A DNA stretch of 64,000 nucleotides, from NCBI RefSeq assembly GCF_026341035.1, contig NZ_JAPEOQ010000001.1:1054001-1118000 (forward strand), in the 5' to 3' direction. Shown piece by piece: positions 49,641-59,059 of the stretch. Position 1 is the first letter of the stretch, and each line of letters begins with the position of its first letter. The notes under the pieces were generated by a model. The model was not told the origin of the DNA and searched no databases. It saw nothing but the letters and a program-made list of their open reading frames with translations. The translations under genes were made by a program, and so were the position numbers. This DNA comes from Streptomyces sp. NBC_01016 (GTDB lineage Bacteria; Actinomycetota; Actinomycetes; Streptomycetales; Streptomycetaceae).

Positions 49641-49686
49641 AGCAGGCTCCTCATTTCTTGGGGGGATACGTGAGTGGGAGTTCGGG

Positions 49687-50664
49687 TCAGACGCTGGCGG
49701 TCTGGGTCTTCTCGGGCTCGGCGGCCTCGCCGTCAGCGAGCGAGGCCAGGAAGCGCTCGGCGTCGAGAGCGGCGGAGCAGCCGGTGCCGGCCGCCGTGAT
49801 CGCCTGCCGGTAGGTGTGGTCCACGACGTCGCCGGCGCCGAAGACACCGGTGAGGTTCGTGCGCGTCGAGGGCGCCTCGACCTTCAGGTAGCCCTCGTCG
49901 TCGAGCTCGAGCTGCCCCTTGAACAGCTCCGTGCGCGGGTCGTGGCCGATCGCGATGAACAGACCGGTGACGGGCAGCTCGGACGTCTCGCCTGTCTTGA
50001 GGTTGCGCAGCGTCAGACCGGAGAGCTTCTGCTCGCCCTTGACCTCGGCGATCTCGCTGTCCCAGATGAACTTGATCTTCGGGTCGGCGAAGGCACGCTC
50101 CTGCATCGCCTTCGAGGCGCGCAGGGTGTCGCGACGGTGGACGATCGTCACGGACTTGGCGAAGCGCGAAAGGAAGGTGGCCTCCTCCATCGCGGTGTCG
50201 CCGCCGCCGATCACGGCGATGTCCTGGTCCTTGAAGAAGAAGCCGTCACAGGTCGCGCACCAGGAGACGCCGCGGCCCGAGAGCGCGTCCTCGTTCGGGA
50301 GGCCGAGCTTGCGGTGCTGGGAGCCGGTGGTGACGATGACGGCCTTCGCGCGGTGCACGGTGCCCGCGGTGTCCGTCACGGTCTTGATCTCGCCGCTCAG
50401 GTCGACGGCCACGACATCGTCGGGGACGAGCTCGGCGCCGAAGCGCTCGGCCTGGCCGCGCATGTTGTCCATGAGCTCGGGGCCCATGATGCCGTCCTGG
50501 AAACCGGGGAAGTTCTCCACCTCGGTCGTGTTCATCAGCGCGCCACCAGCGGTGACGGCACCCTCGAACACGAGCGGCTTCAGCGACGCGCGCGCGGTGT
50601 AGAGCGCCGCCGTGTAGCCGGCGGGCCCGGAGCCGATGATGATCACGTTACGGACGTCGCTCAC
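49687..50664 (-). CDS. trxB: thioredoxin reductase
   Basis: A 325-residue NADPH-dependent flavoenzyme: FAD site [20 protein letters not shown], redox CATCDG (in [15 protein letters not shown]), NADPH site [15 protein letters not shown] and C-terminal FAD motif [10 protein letters not shown]. It recharges thioredoxin. GTG start. The trxB-trxA pair is a target of the redox sigma factor SigR in Streptomyces; I did not find a clear SigR-type GGAAT-N18-GTT here, so this is not claimed. Confidence 0.96.
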   Translation of the reverse strand: MSDVRNVIIIGSGPAGYTAALYTARASLKPLVFEGAVTAGGALMNTTEVENFPGFQDGIMGPELMDNMRGQAERFGAELVPDDVVAVDLSGEIKTVTDTAGTVHRAKAVIVTTGSQHRKLGLPNEDALSGRGVSWCATCDGFFFKDQDIAVIGGGDTAMEEATFLSRFAKSVTIVHRRDTLRASKAMQERAFADPKIKFIWDSEIAEVKGEQKLSGLTLRNLKTGETSELPVTGLFIAIGHDPRTELFKGQLELDDEGYLKVEAPSTRTNLTGVFGAGDVVDHTYRQAITAAGTGCSAALDAERFLASLADGEAAEPEKTQTASV

Positions 50665-50782
50665 GGCTTGATTCCTCGTCTCTGCGGGACTGCTGCGTAC
50701 TGCCAGGGGAGGCCATTGGGAGGACTCTCACCCCACCCAACGGATCCTACGGGGCATGCATTCCCGACGTGCCCGGCCACAC

Positions 50783-51619
50783 CTAGCGAGTGTTCTTGAG
50801 AACCCCGGAGCCGTGGTCGTAATCGTGCTTGTACAGCAGCGTGCCGGCCGAGGAGGGCGAGTCGACACAGGAGGAATCGACGACGAAGGCCGTGACCCGG
50901 TGGGCCGGATCGGTCTTGTGGGGCAGCACGACGAGGTAGGCCTTCTTCCCTTCGTACGTGCCTGTCTCCGCGGCGAGGGGATCCTCGTTCCGGTGGGTCC
51001 CGAGCTGGATGCACGGGGGCACCGAGACGGCCCGTTTCTGCATCGGGGCCTTCGTCCCCTGCGCGCTGGGTCCCTCTTCTTCGGTGCTGAGTGTCGAGGA
51101 GCCGAGGAGGTTCGTGACCTTCGTCTCCAGCGTGTCCTTGGCGAAGGTCGAAGCGCTGGAGCTCTTCCGCGCGACCGGTGAGCCGCCCTCGTCGTTCTGG
51201 ATGAGCAGGGCTCCCACACCGATCGCGGTGACCGTCAGGACGGCCCCGAGTACGGCACCAGTGCGCCTCCGGGTGCCGCGGGCCTTGCGTCCCGGGCCGG
51301 TAGCCCCGTGCGGGTGCCCGGCAGGACGGTCGGCGGCGGCCGATGTTTCACGTGAAACGGGGCCCGTTTCACGGCCCCCTTCGAAGGCCAGGGCGGCATC
51401 GATCCGGCTCGCGATCTCCTCCGGCATGCGCGGCGGGTCGGACACGGCGCCGAGTGTGCCCCGGATCTCTTCCAAGGACGCGAGGACATCGGCGCAGAGC
51501 GCGCAGCCGTCGAGGTGCTGCTGGACGTCGGTCGTACGGGTGGGAGGCAACAGGCCCTCGGCGAGTTCGGAGATCTCGGTGATCTCCGGGTGCTCTGCCG
51601 TGTCGGTCGTGGATGTCAC
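50783..51619 (-). CDS. rsmA: anti-sigma factor of SigM (zinc-finger, membrane)
   Basis: A 278-residue transmembrane anti-sigma factor. The N-terminal ZAS motif is HLDGCALCADVLASL (HxxxCxxC), then a Ser/Arg-rich linker holding VSRET encoded by parS, one membrane helix (about 120-138, GAVLGAVLTVTAIGVGALLI) and an extracytoplasmic domain with three Cys. The GTG overlaps the sigM stop (GTGA), so sigma factor and partner are coupled. In mycobacteria the equivalent gene is rsmA. The external signal is unknown. Confidence 0.88.
   Translation of the reverse strand: MTSTTDTAEHPEITEISELAEGLLPPTRTTDVQQHLDGCALCADVLASLEEIRGTLGAVSDPPRMPEEIASRIDAALAFEGGRETGPVSRETSAAADRPAGHPHGATGPGRKARGTRRRTGAVLGAVLTVTAIGVGALLIQNDEGGSPVARKSSSASTFAKDTLETKVTNLLGSSTLSTEEEGPSAQGTKAPMQKRAVSVPPCIQLGTHRNEDPLAAETGTYEGKKAYLVVLPHKTDPAHRVTAFVVDSSCVDSPSSAGTLLYKHDYDHGSGVLKNTR
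51345..51358. other. parS inside anti-sigma gene
   Basis: Perfect GTTTCACGTGAAAC; on the minus strand it encodes VSRET in the anti-sigma linker. A half copy (CGTTTCACGG) follows at 51365. Confidence 0.85.
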
Positions 51620-52329
51620 GCTCGCCCACCTCCGCCCTTCACCGCAGCCGAATCGCCAGGTCCTGTCTCGTCACGAGGCCCTGCTGCGGGTGGGACGGAT
51701 CGCCCCCGCGACCGGTTCCTTTGAGGGGGCGGGTTCTCGCCACCTTCCTGGCTCCCGTCCTCCGTGCGGAGATGGGTCAGCAGCGGAAGCAGTTTGGCCC
51801 GGCCGCGCGCGCAGCGGCTCTTGACCGTGCCGGTGGGCACGTCGAGGATCTGCGCGGCCTCGGCGACCGGATACCCCTGCATGTCGACGAGGACGAGGGC
51901 CGCGCGCTGATCGCTGGGCAGGACCGAGAGCGCCTCCAGGAGCTGGCGGTGCAGATCGCCCCGCTCGACGGGGGCGTCCGCGGACTCGTGCGGCTCCAGG
52001 AGCTGGTCCAGACGGTCGGCGTCGTCCACGGGCGCGGTCTTGCGAGAGGCCATCTTGCGGGCCCGGTCCAGGCACGCGTTGACGGTGATGCGGTGCAGCC
52101 AGGTCGTCACAGCGGACTGGCCGCGGAAAGTGTGGGCGGCGCGATAGGCCGAGACCAGCGCGTCCTGCACGGCGTCCGCGGCTTCCTCCCGGTCCCCCAG
52201 CGTCCGCAGGGCCACGGCCCAGAGGCGGTCGCGATGGCGTCGGACGAGTTCACCAAAGGCGTCCTTGTCGCCGGCGACATGACGGGAGAGGAGGTCCTGA
52301 TCGTTTGCTTCGCCGTAGGCGTCGTCCAC
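51616..52329 (-). CDS. sigM: ECF RNA polymerase sigma factor SigM
   Basis: A 237-residue extracytoplasmic-function sigma factor. Region 2 is DKDAFGELVRRHRDRLWAVA through DREEAADAVQDALVSAYRAA and TWLHRITVNACLDRAR. Region 4 is LPSDQRAALVLVDMQGYPVA and AQILDVPTGTVKSRCARGR. The GTG start (VDDAYGEAND) has GGGAGGGG upstream. The unusual C-terminal tail (about 50 residues, Pro/Arg/Gly-rich) is low complexity. It is in the murJ-pseudokinase-sigM-rsmA-trxB-trxA run conserved in actinobacteria. Confidence 0.93.
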   Translation of the reverse strand: MDDAYGEANDQDLLSRHVAGDKDAFGELVRRHRDRLWAVALRTLGDREEAADAVQDALVSAYRAAHTFRGQSAVTTWLHRITVNACLDRARKMASRKTAPVDDADRLDQLLEPHESADAPVERGDLHRQLLEALSVLPSDQRAALVLVDMQGYPVAEAAQILDVPTGTVKSRCARGRAKLLPLLTHLRTEDGSQEGGENPPPQRNRSRGRSVPPAAGPRDETGPGDSAAVKGGGGRA

Positions 52330-52363
52330 TGTCGAACCCCCTCCCCGTGGTGAGCCGTGCCCG

Positions 52364-54076
52364 TCAGCCGGTGAACTCCACATCGGTGATGCCCTGCTTG
52401 AAGCCCGCGCTGCTGTAGCCATCCTGGCCTGCGTGGGGCAGGGCGGTCAGCCAGACGAGCAGATAGCGCGTCTTGACCGGGTCATCGGCCGTGATCTTGG
52501 CGGAGGTGGTCCTCGAATCCGTCTTGGACCCGATCTGCTTCAGGCCGGACACCGAGCCCGGGTCGAGGGACGGCGAGGCGTACAGGGAGACCGTGGTGTG
52601 GTCGCCGCCGTATCGGAGCCCTATCGAGGCGGCCGACACCTCCTTGGCTGAGCCGAGGTCGTAGACGATGCCGACGCCGGGCTTGATGACCATCTTCGGG
52701 CCGTCGACGAAGGACTTGGTCCGCCAGTACGTCGACGTACTGGCGTCGTACGTCTTGCCGACCTCGCCCGGAGCCTGGGCGCCGCCTTCGGCGACGAACT
52801 CCTTGGCGCTCTCGATGGAGATCGGCTTCGCGTCCTGCTTGCTGCCCTTGCCGCTGTCGTCCGAGGTGTCCGTGGGCCCGGAGCTGCCCGCGCTGCCACG
52901 GTCCATGAGGGCGTCGGCGAGCTGCCAGCTGCCCAGGCCGAGGGCCGCGATGAGCAGCGCCGAGACGCCCCACTTGAGGGCCTTGCCGGTACGGCTCTGC
53001 AGCGGGGGCGGCGGCGTGGGTACGGGCTGGGTGGCGCGGGGGGACGTGCGGCCGTAGTTCCCCTGCTGGTACGTGGTTCGCTGGTACTCCGGCGGCGCCG
53101 TGAAGGCGGGCTCCGGCGGACGGATCTTGGGCATCTCGCCGATGGCCTTCACCAGGTCCTCCGGCGTGGTGCACGGCGGCTCCTGGCGGGACGCGGTCGC
53201 CCCGTCGTTCGCGAGCGCGCGCATGGAGAGCTCCGCCAGACCGCGGTGGACGCCGGCGCGCACCTGGTCGGGGGCGATGAGGCCGACCCCCTTGGGCAGC
53301 CCGGAGAGGCCGTAGGCGTCGTCCTCGTACGGCCAGCGCTGGGTCAGGGAGGCGTACAGGAGCGCCCCGATCGCCTCGGTGTCGGCGCGCTGCGGGGTGT
53401 CGCAGGTGATGCCGCGCAGTGCCGCGTTCACGGCGAGGCCGCGGATGCGCCACTGACCGGTGGAGGTGCGCAGTACGGCGCTCGGCGTGAGGCGCAGATG
53501 GGCGAGGCCCTCACGGTGGGCGGCCGCCATGGCGTGGGAGACCTGGTTGACCATCTGGTACGCGTCGTGCGCCTCGAGGGGGCCGAGGGCGAGCAGGGTG
53601 GTCAGTTCCGTGGCGTCGGGCAGCCACTCGTGGACGACATAGACGAGGTCGTTCTCCTCGACCGCGTCCAGCACCTGCACGAAGCGGGGGTCGCCCAGAA
53701 GGGCCGACGAGCGCGCGGCGGCGAGCACCGAACGGCCCCTGGGGTGATCGGCGGGGAGGATGTGCACACCGACGGCGCGGCGAAGCTTCTCATCCATCGC
53801 ACGCCAGCTGCTGAAACCGTCCAGACGGGTGACGCACTCCTCGAGCCGGTAGCGTCTGGCGAGCTTGTGGCCGCTGTGCAACTCGGGCGGCGACGCGGCG
53901 CCGGGGCTCATATGAGTCCCCGTCTCCGCGGTGTCCACGGCTTCCTCGCGCTCCGGCGCGTCCTGCTCCCCGGTATCGGCCACCCCGTCGGCCGTGACCT
54001 TGTCCGCCTTGGCGGTCAGCGGCTCATCACCACTGTTGTCGGCCACGTCGACGGCAGCCGTGCTCCGTTCCGCCAC
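52364..54076 (-). CDS. MurJ-associated pseudokinase with discoidin-like extracellular domain
   Basis: A 570-residue protein kinase-like protein. The kinase fold (about 75-320) is degenerate: the usual HRDxKPxN is LAHLRLTPSAVL, lacking the catalytic Asp, and DFG is replaced by RGLAVN, so no catalysis is expected. A Pro/Gln-rich linker, one membrane helix (about 395-415, ALKWGVSALLIAALGLGSWQ) and an extracellular F5/8-type beta-sandwich (from about 450) follow. In mycobacteria the equivalent pseudokinase is fused to MviN/MurJ and binds FhaA when phosphorylated; here it is a separate gene after murJ. The start GTG 54076 has AGGAG close upstream. Confidence 0.88.
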   Translation of the reverse strand: MAERSTAAVDVADNSGDEPLTAKADKVTADGVADTGEQDAPEREEAVDTAETGTHMSPGAASPPELHSGHKLARRYRLEECVTRLDGFSSWRAMDEKLRRAVGVHILPADHPRGRSVLAAARSSALLGDPRFVQVLDAVEENDLVYVVHEWLPDATELTTLLALGPLEAHDAYQMVNQVSHAMAAAHREGLAHLRLTPSAVLRTSTGQWRIRGLAVNAALRGITCDTPQRADTEAIGALLYASLTQRWPYEDDAYGLSGLPKGVGLIAPDQVRAGVHRGLAELSMRALANDGATASRQEPPCTTPEDLVKAIGEMPKIRPPEPAFTAPPEYQRTTYQQGNYGRTSPRATQPVPTPPPPLQSRTGKALKWGVSALLIAALGLGSWQLADALMDRGSAGSSGPTDTSDDSGKGSKQDAKPISIESAKEFVAEGGAQAPGEVGKTYDASTSTYWRTKSFVDGPKMVIKPGVGIVYDLGSAKEVSAASIGLRYGGDHTTVSLYASPSLDPGSVSGLKQIGSKTDSRTTSAKITADDPVKTRYLLVWLTALPHAGQDGYSSAGFKQGITDVEFTG

Positions 54077-54196
54077 CGTCGCTCCTGCCTCCCCATCCGT
54101 TGCACTCACTCCGACGCCAAAGCCAATTGTGCCCACAGTCCGGCGCTATGCACGACACGCGATGGCCGCCGATGGTTGCACACAGTTCCGGCCGAC

Positions 54197-56443
54197 TCAG
54201 CGGCCGAGACGACCGCGGACCATGCCGACCAGCGAATTCAGTTCCTCGATCCTCATCTTGCGGGCTGCCACGTAGAAGACTCCGAGCAGTGCCGCACTGC
54301 CCACGACCAGCGCCGCGATGGAGCCGAGCACACCGTGGCCCAGTGCTTGCGTGACCGCGTACCCGATTCCGCCACCGACGACCGTCGCCGGCAGCGCCGC
54401 GAGGCAGAGCCGGGCGTAGGTACGGACGACGTGCGCGCCGTCCAGGTCGCCGCCGAGCCGGTTGCGCAGTCGCCGCCAGGCCACACCGACGCCGATCGCG
54501 TACGCGATGCCGTACGAGAGTGCCATGCCGACGACGGCCCACTGGGCGGGAAGGATCAGGTAGCAGATGCCCGAGGCGGCGGCGTTGACCGCGGCGACGA
54601 TGACCGTGTTGTAGAAGGGCGTCCGAGTGTCCTCGTACGCGTAGAAGCCACGCAGCACGACGTACTGCACGGAGTACGGAATGAGGCCGATACCGAACGC
54701 CATGAGGATGTAGCCCATGGACTGGGCGGCCTCGACGCCGCTGGAGCCGAAGAGCAGGGTGCACATCGGGACGCCGAGCGCCACGAACATGAACGAGATC
54801 GGCACGATCGCCACGGCCGAGGTGCGCAGGCCGGAGGAGATGTCGTCGCGGACCGCGCCCGGGTCGCCGTCGTGGGCGGAGCGCGAGATGCGCGGCAGCA
54901 GGGCGGCCATGACGGAGACGGTGATGATCGCCTGCGGCATGCCCCAGATCAGCTGGGCGTTCGAGTAGCCCATGATGCCGGTGCCGTCGACCGGGGACGC
55001 CTCGCCCGCCGCGGTGGCGAGCTGGGTGACGACCAGCACGCCCGCCTGGTTGGCGAGGACGAACAGGACGGTCCACTTGGCGAGCTTCACGGCCCTGCCG
55101 AGTCCGTGGCCCTTCCAGTCGAAGCGCAGACGGAAGCGGAAGCCGGTCTCGCGCAGGTACGGGATCATCGCGAGGGACTGCACGACGAGGCCCAGCAGGG
55201 TGCCGATGCCGAGGAGGCGGATGCCCTCGTCGGGGATCGTCGTGACGCCCATCTGCGATTCGGCCGCGGTCCCGTAGACCCAGATGAACGTGCCGAACGT
55301 GAAGATCATGACGATGTTGTTGAGGACCGGGGTCCACATCATCGCGCCGAACTTCCCGCGTGCGTTCAGGATCTGGCCCATCACCACGTGGATGCCCATG
55401 AAGAAGATCGTGGGCAGGCAGTAGCGGGCGAAGGCGACGCCGACGCTGTTGGCGTCCGAGTCGTTGGCGACCGTGTTCGACATCAGGTGGATCAGCAGGG
55501 GTGCCGCGAAGACGACGACTGCCGTGATGGCGGCGAGCGCCACCATGACCAGCGTGAGCAGGCGGTTGGCGAAGGCCTCGCCGCCGTCCTCGTCCTCCTT
55601 CATCGCGCGCACCAACTGCGGCACGAACACCGAGTTCAGGCCGCCGCCGACGGTGAGGATGTAGATCATCGTCGGCAGTGTGTACGCGACGGACCAGGTG
55701 TCACCCAGCAGTCCGGCGCCCAGCGCCGCGGTGATCACCATGGTGCGGACGAAGCCGGTGAGGCGGGAGACCAGCGTGCCCGCCGCCATCACCGCGCTCG
55801 ACTTCATGATGCTGGAGGCGCGGCCGCCCTTCTTCGCCGCGGGCGCCGGTGCGGGGGTGGCGGCCGGTGGCGGCGGGGGCTGCGGAGGACCGAGCTGTGT
55901 GGTCGGGTTGTCGACGGGCTCGGCCGGCGGGCGGCCACCGCTGTGGCCGGGCTGCTGGTCGCGGTACAGGTGCGCGAAGGCGTCCGGCTCGTGGCTCTCC
56001 TCCGCGGAGTGCGTCACCAGGTCGTCGACGCCCACGAATTGCGTCGTACGGGCGTCGTCGCCGTACGGCAGATGCTGTGTGGGGCCCGCCGGCTCCGGCG
56101 CGGGCGTCTGCGCCCACACACGGGGGTCGGGCTGGTATTGCTGCGCGGGCGGCGGCGCGTACAAGGGCTGCTGCGCCTGCTGCGTGCCCGGGGGCGGCGG
56201 AGGATGCGCGGCGCGGTCGTACAACGCCTCGGTCACCGGGTCCTGGGCGGTCAGGTCGTGCGCCCGGTACGGATCCTGCTCGTACGCGTCCTGAAGGTAC
56301 GCGTCCTGCGGATACGCGTCGGGAGCAGGCTGCGGCGGCGGCACCTGCCCCTCGGGCTGTGGTGAACCGGCGTACGGCCGGCCATCGCCCGAGGCAGAGC
56401 CGCCCGAGCCGTGGCCACGCTCACCGTCGTACGGCGCGTTCAT
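54197..56443 (-). CDS. murJ: lipid II flippase MurJ (MviN)
   Basis: A 748-residue MOP-superfamily flippase with about 14 transmembrane helices in the last ~530 residues. It has SSAVMAAGTLVSRLTGFVRT at its start, the canonical first-helix block, and QVVRAMKEDEDG-type loop, AFARYCLPTIFFMGIHVVMG, and FYAYEDTRTPFYNTVIVAAV. The first ~210 residues are a Tyr/Pro/Gln-rich cytoplasmic extension with YxxD-like repeats (QDAYLQDAYEQDPYRAHDL). It moves lipid II to the outer face for the SEDS/PBP pair. Confidence 0.95.
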   Translation of the reverse strand: MNAPYDGERGHGSGGSASGDGRPYAGSPQPEGQVPPPQPAPDAYPQDAYLQDAYEQDPYRAHDLTAQDPVTEALYDRAAHPPPPPGTQQAQQPLYAPPPAQQYQPDPRVWAQTPAPEPAGPTQHLPYGDDARTTQFVGVDDLVTHSAEESHEPDAFAHLYRDQQPGHSGGRPPAEPVDNPTTQLGPPQPPPPPAATPAPAPAAKKGGRASSIMKSSAVMAAGTLVSRLTGFVRTMVITAALGAGLLGDTWSVAYTLPTMIYILTVGGGLNSVFVPQLVRAMKEDEDGGEAFANRLLTLVMVALAAITAVVVFAAPLLIHLMSNTVANDSDANSVGVAFARYCLPTIFFMGIHVVMGQILNARGKFGAMMWTPVLNNIVMIFTFGTFIWVYGTAAESQMGVTTIPDEGIRLLGIGTLLGLVVQSLAMIPYLRETGFRFRLRFDWKGHGLGRAVKLAKWTVLFVLANQAGVLVVTQLATAAGEASPVDGTGIMGYSNAQLIWGMPQAIITVSVMAALLPRISRSAHDGDPGAVRDDISSGLRTSAVAIVPISFMFVALGVPMCTLLFGSSGVEAAQSMGYILMAFGIGLIPYSVQYVVLRGFYAYEDTRTPFYNTVIVAAVNAAASGICYLILPAQWAVVGMALSYGIAYAIGVGVAWRRLRNRLGGDLDGAHVVRTYARLCLAALPATVVGGGIGYAVTQALGHGVLGSIAALVVGSAALLGVFYVAARKMRIEELNSLVGMVRGRLGR

Positions 56444-56488
56444 GGTTACCCCACCTCATCGTCCCCGGCCCAGCGGCCCCGACATCGC

Positions 56489-58861
56489 TCAACGGTCCAC
56501 TCTCTCACTCGTGCCCGACGCCTCCGTGCTTTCCGGAGCGGTGTCAGCCGTCGGGTCACTCGGCTGCTGCGGAACGTCTGCCCGTGCGGGGTCGGTCGGG
56601 GCGCCGTCCGGCTCGTCGCCCTTGTCGTCGTCGTCCGCGGCCACGGAGTCGCCCTCAGGGGCGTTCTCGTCGGGCTGCGCGGCGACGGCACGCTTGCGCT
56701 GCTGGTACATCCGGTATCCGGCCAGGACGAGCAGCAGGACACCGCCGGCGATGACGAGCATCACGGTCGGGGTGACCTCGGTGACGTCGACCTTGAAGGC
56801 GAGCGGCTTGCCGTAGGGCGCACCGTCCTTGGTGTACAGCTGGGCATGCACCGTGATCGGGCCCGTCGCCTTGGCCGTGGTCGTGAACTTCACGGACTGG
56901 CTGTGCCCGCTGGCGATCTTCACTTCCTGGTCCTGGAAGGCGGTGTCGCCGATCTTGAGGCGGGTGCCGTTGCCCGAGGTGAGGCGCAGCGTCAGGTGGT
57001 CGACGTCCTGCCACAGGTTGTTCTGCACCGACACCGGGATCGTCGCGCTGCGCCCGGAGAGCTTCACCTCGGACTTGTCGATCAGCGCCACCTGTTCGGT
57101 GAGGCCCGACAGATACGAGGAGACGCCGTCGCGGAAGTTCCCCGAAGTGTCCGACTCCGTACGCCACGACGTGGACATCTCCCGGTCCATCGCGCGGCCG
57201 AACGGCGTCACCACGCGGGACTGGTCGGTGAGGACGACCTTGAAGTTCTCGAGGTCGCGCTGGGTCGCCTGGATCTGCTCGAAGGCCGACTGCGGCAGCT
57301 CCTGCTTGCGCAGCGACGAGGGGTACGCATGCGGGACACGCGTGGTGGCGGCCGAGTCGGGCTTCGCCTTCGCGGCGGCCGACAGGGTCTGGGGCTGCGA
57401 CCAGGTGCCGTCCTGCAGTGCGTGCAGCGCCTTGGCCATGGTCTGGGCCTGGCTCGCGGTGGGCATGCGCTGCGGGGCCACGACGACGCTGCGCTGCTTG
57501 CGCGTCTGCTTGTTGAGCATCAGGGACTGAGCGAGGAACTTCTGCACGGCGAGCGTGGAGTTCTCGGCGCCCGTCATGTCGCCCTGGAAAGCGGTCGACA
57601 GTCGGCCGTCGGCGACCACGGCCGAGGCGCCACCGCCGATCGGGCGGGCGGCGGACGGCGTGTACGCCAGCCCTCCTGTCTCCGGGAAGTGGTCGCTGCG
57701 CGCGATGATCTTGTCGGCGCCCGCGGACGTGGCGACCTTGACGATGTCGCGGTCGACGGCGCCTTCCGCGGGCCATGCGTACGACGTGTCCGGCTTGGTG
57801 TGCAGGATCGTCTGCACGGTCAGGTTGGCGGCGTCCGTGGCGTCCTTCAGGTGGCTGAGGGAGCCGGTGACCTTTGTGCCCGTGTGCGCGAGCGACGCGA
57901 GATCCGGGTCGGCGAACGGAAGCGTGACCACCTTCTGGCTCTGCACCGCGGTCTCCAGGTCGCTCAGCCACTGCTTGGCGTCCGCCTGGTTCTTGCCCGA
58001 CCTGAGCTTTCCGCCGGGACCCTTGACCTTGTACGGCTCCGTCATGGCGTCGACCGAAGCCAGCAGGTCGGGGTCGATCACCCAGGTCACGTCGAGTTCG
58101 CTGCCGAGGGCCAGCATCTGCTGGAGGCGGCCGCCCGGACCGATCTGCTTCGCCAGGTCGTTGTCGTCGAAGACCGGCGTCTGCTGTTCGTTCGCGCCCG
58201 TCTCCGCGGTGAGATGGGAATCGGAGATCAGCGGCCACAGGGCCGTCGTCTTCGTGCTCGTATCGGCGCTGCTCGGCTGCCAGGGCAGGAAGGTCCGCTG
58301 GATGCCGAGCGTCTGCTGGTACGGCTGCGCGGCGGTCTGTCCCATCAGTGCGACGCTGAGCTGGTAGACGCCGTCGGCGCCGAGGTGCAGTGCCTTGACG
58401 GGGACGGACAGCGTGAAGTTCTGCGCGACGCCGGGCGCCAGCTTGGCGAACTTCTTGCCGTACTTGCGGGAGAGCTCGTTGCCGTCCGCGGCGCCGCCCG
58501 TGCCGTTCTTCGCGGCCTCGTCGACGGCCGTGCGGCCGCTGTAGGACGTGCCGACCCGCAGGCCCACGTGGGCGCCGGTGACCGTCCGCTTGCCCTTGTT
58601 CGTCACCGTGCCGCTGACCGTCACGGTGTCGCCGTCCGTCGGCGCGCTGGGCGACAGGGAGTTCACGGCCACGTCGACCGTGCTGGTCCCTGTCGCGCTC
58701 GAGGCGGCGGTGGCCGGGGTGGCGGCGCCGGCAGGGGCCGCGGCAGGCAGCAGCGGCAGCGACGCCAGGAGCGGCGCAGCCGCGAGCAGGGCCCCGGTGC
58801 GCCGCAGCAGTCGCCGTGCAGGTGAGGGACTCACCGTTGGGAAGTCTGCCGCCTCGGCCAC
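56489..58861 (-). CDS. DUF6049 family secreted membrane protein
   Basis: A 790-residue protein with a signal peptide (about 17-48, LLRRTGALLAAAPLLASLPL), an N-terminal Ig-like beta segment (VDVAVNSLSPSAPTDGDTVT), a central ~450-residue catalytic-looking region, a second beta domain, a C-terminal membrane helix (VMLVIAGGVLLLVLAGYRMY) and an acidic tail. The gene corresponds to the conserved large protein beside mviN in mycobacteria (Rv3909); function is not established, but context points to wall assembly. The start GTG 58861 (VAEAADF) follows GAGGGACGG; ATG 58913 is possible. Confidence 0.82.
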   Translation of the reverse strand: MAEAADFPTVSPSPARRLLRRTGALLAAAPLLASLPLLPAAAPAGAATPATAASSATGTSTVDVAVNSLSPSAPTDGDTVTVSGTVTNKGKRTVTGAHVGLRVGTSYSGRTAVDEAAKNGTGGAADGNELSRKYGKKFAKLAPGVAQNFTLSVPVKALHLGADGVYQLSVALMGQTAAQPYQQTLGIQRTFLPWQPSSADTSTKTTALWPLISDSHLTAETGANEQQTPVFDDNDLAKQIGPGGRLQQMLALGSELDVTWVIDPDLLASVDAMTEPYKVKGPGGKLRSGKNQADAKQWLSDLETAVQSQKVVTLPFADPDLASLAHTGTKVTGSLSHLKDATDAANLTVQTILHTKPDTSYAWPAEGAVDRDIVKVATSAGADKIIARSDHFPETGGLAYTPSAARPIGGGASAVVADGRLSTAFQGDMTGAENSTLAVQKFLAQSLMLNKQTRKQRSVVVAPQRMPTASQAQTMAKALHALQDGTWSQPQTLSAAAKAKPDSAATTRVPHAYPSSLRKQELPQSAFEQIQATQRDLENFKVVLTDQSRVVTPFGRAMDREMSTSWRTESDTSGNFRDGVSSYLSGLTEQVALIDKSEVKLSGRSATIPVSVQNNLWQDVDHLTLRLTSGNGTRLKIGDTAFQDQEVKIASGHSQSVKFTTTAKATGPITVHAQLYTKDGAPYGKPLAFKVDVTEVTPTVMLVIAGGVLLLVLAGYRMYQQRKRAVAAQPDENAPEGDSVAADDDDKGDEPDGAPTDPARADVPQQPSDPTADTAPESTEASGTSERVDR

Positions 58862-59059
58862 GTGGTCGTCCGTCCCTCGTCGTCGTCGGTGGTCGCAGAT
58901 GTGTCCACGCATGGTAACGAGGAGCACTGTGGCTGAGTGCCACGGTCTGCCCGGCTTGATCGTGGGGGCAAGAGTAGGGGGGCCGCCGATGTGCTCCTGT
59001 CGCGGGCCCGGCAAACAAGTTTCGGCCCGGGCCGCCCGGGCCACGTACCCTGTCCTGTT

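Noticed and set aside
49687..50664. SigR-type promoter before trxB expected from other Streptomyces
   Set aside because: I looked for GGAAT and GTT at 18-19 bp upstream of 50664 and found no clear match.
53246..56365. 1039-codon plus-strand open frame
   Set aside because: Antisense to the murJ and pseudokinase genes; Arg/Val/Gly composition is a by-product of GC-rich codon bias and there is no family match.
56655..59018. 787-codon second minus frame under DUF6049
   Set aside because: Same strand but other frame of the DUF6049 gene; low-complexity Arg/Gly/Ala protein.
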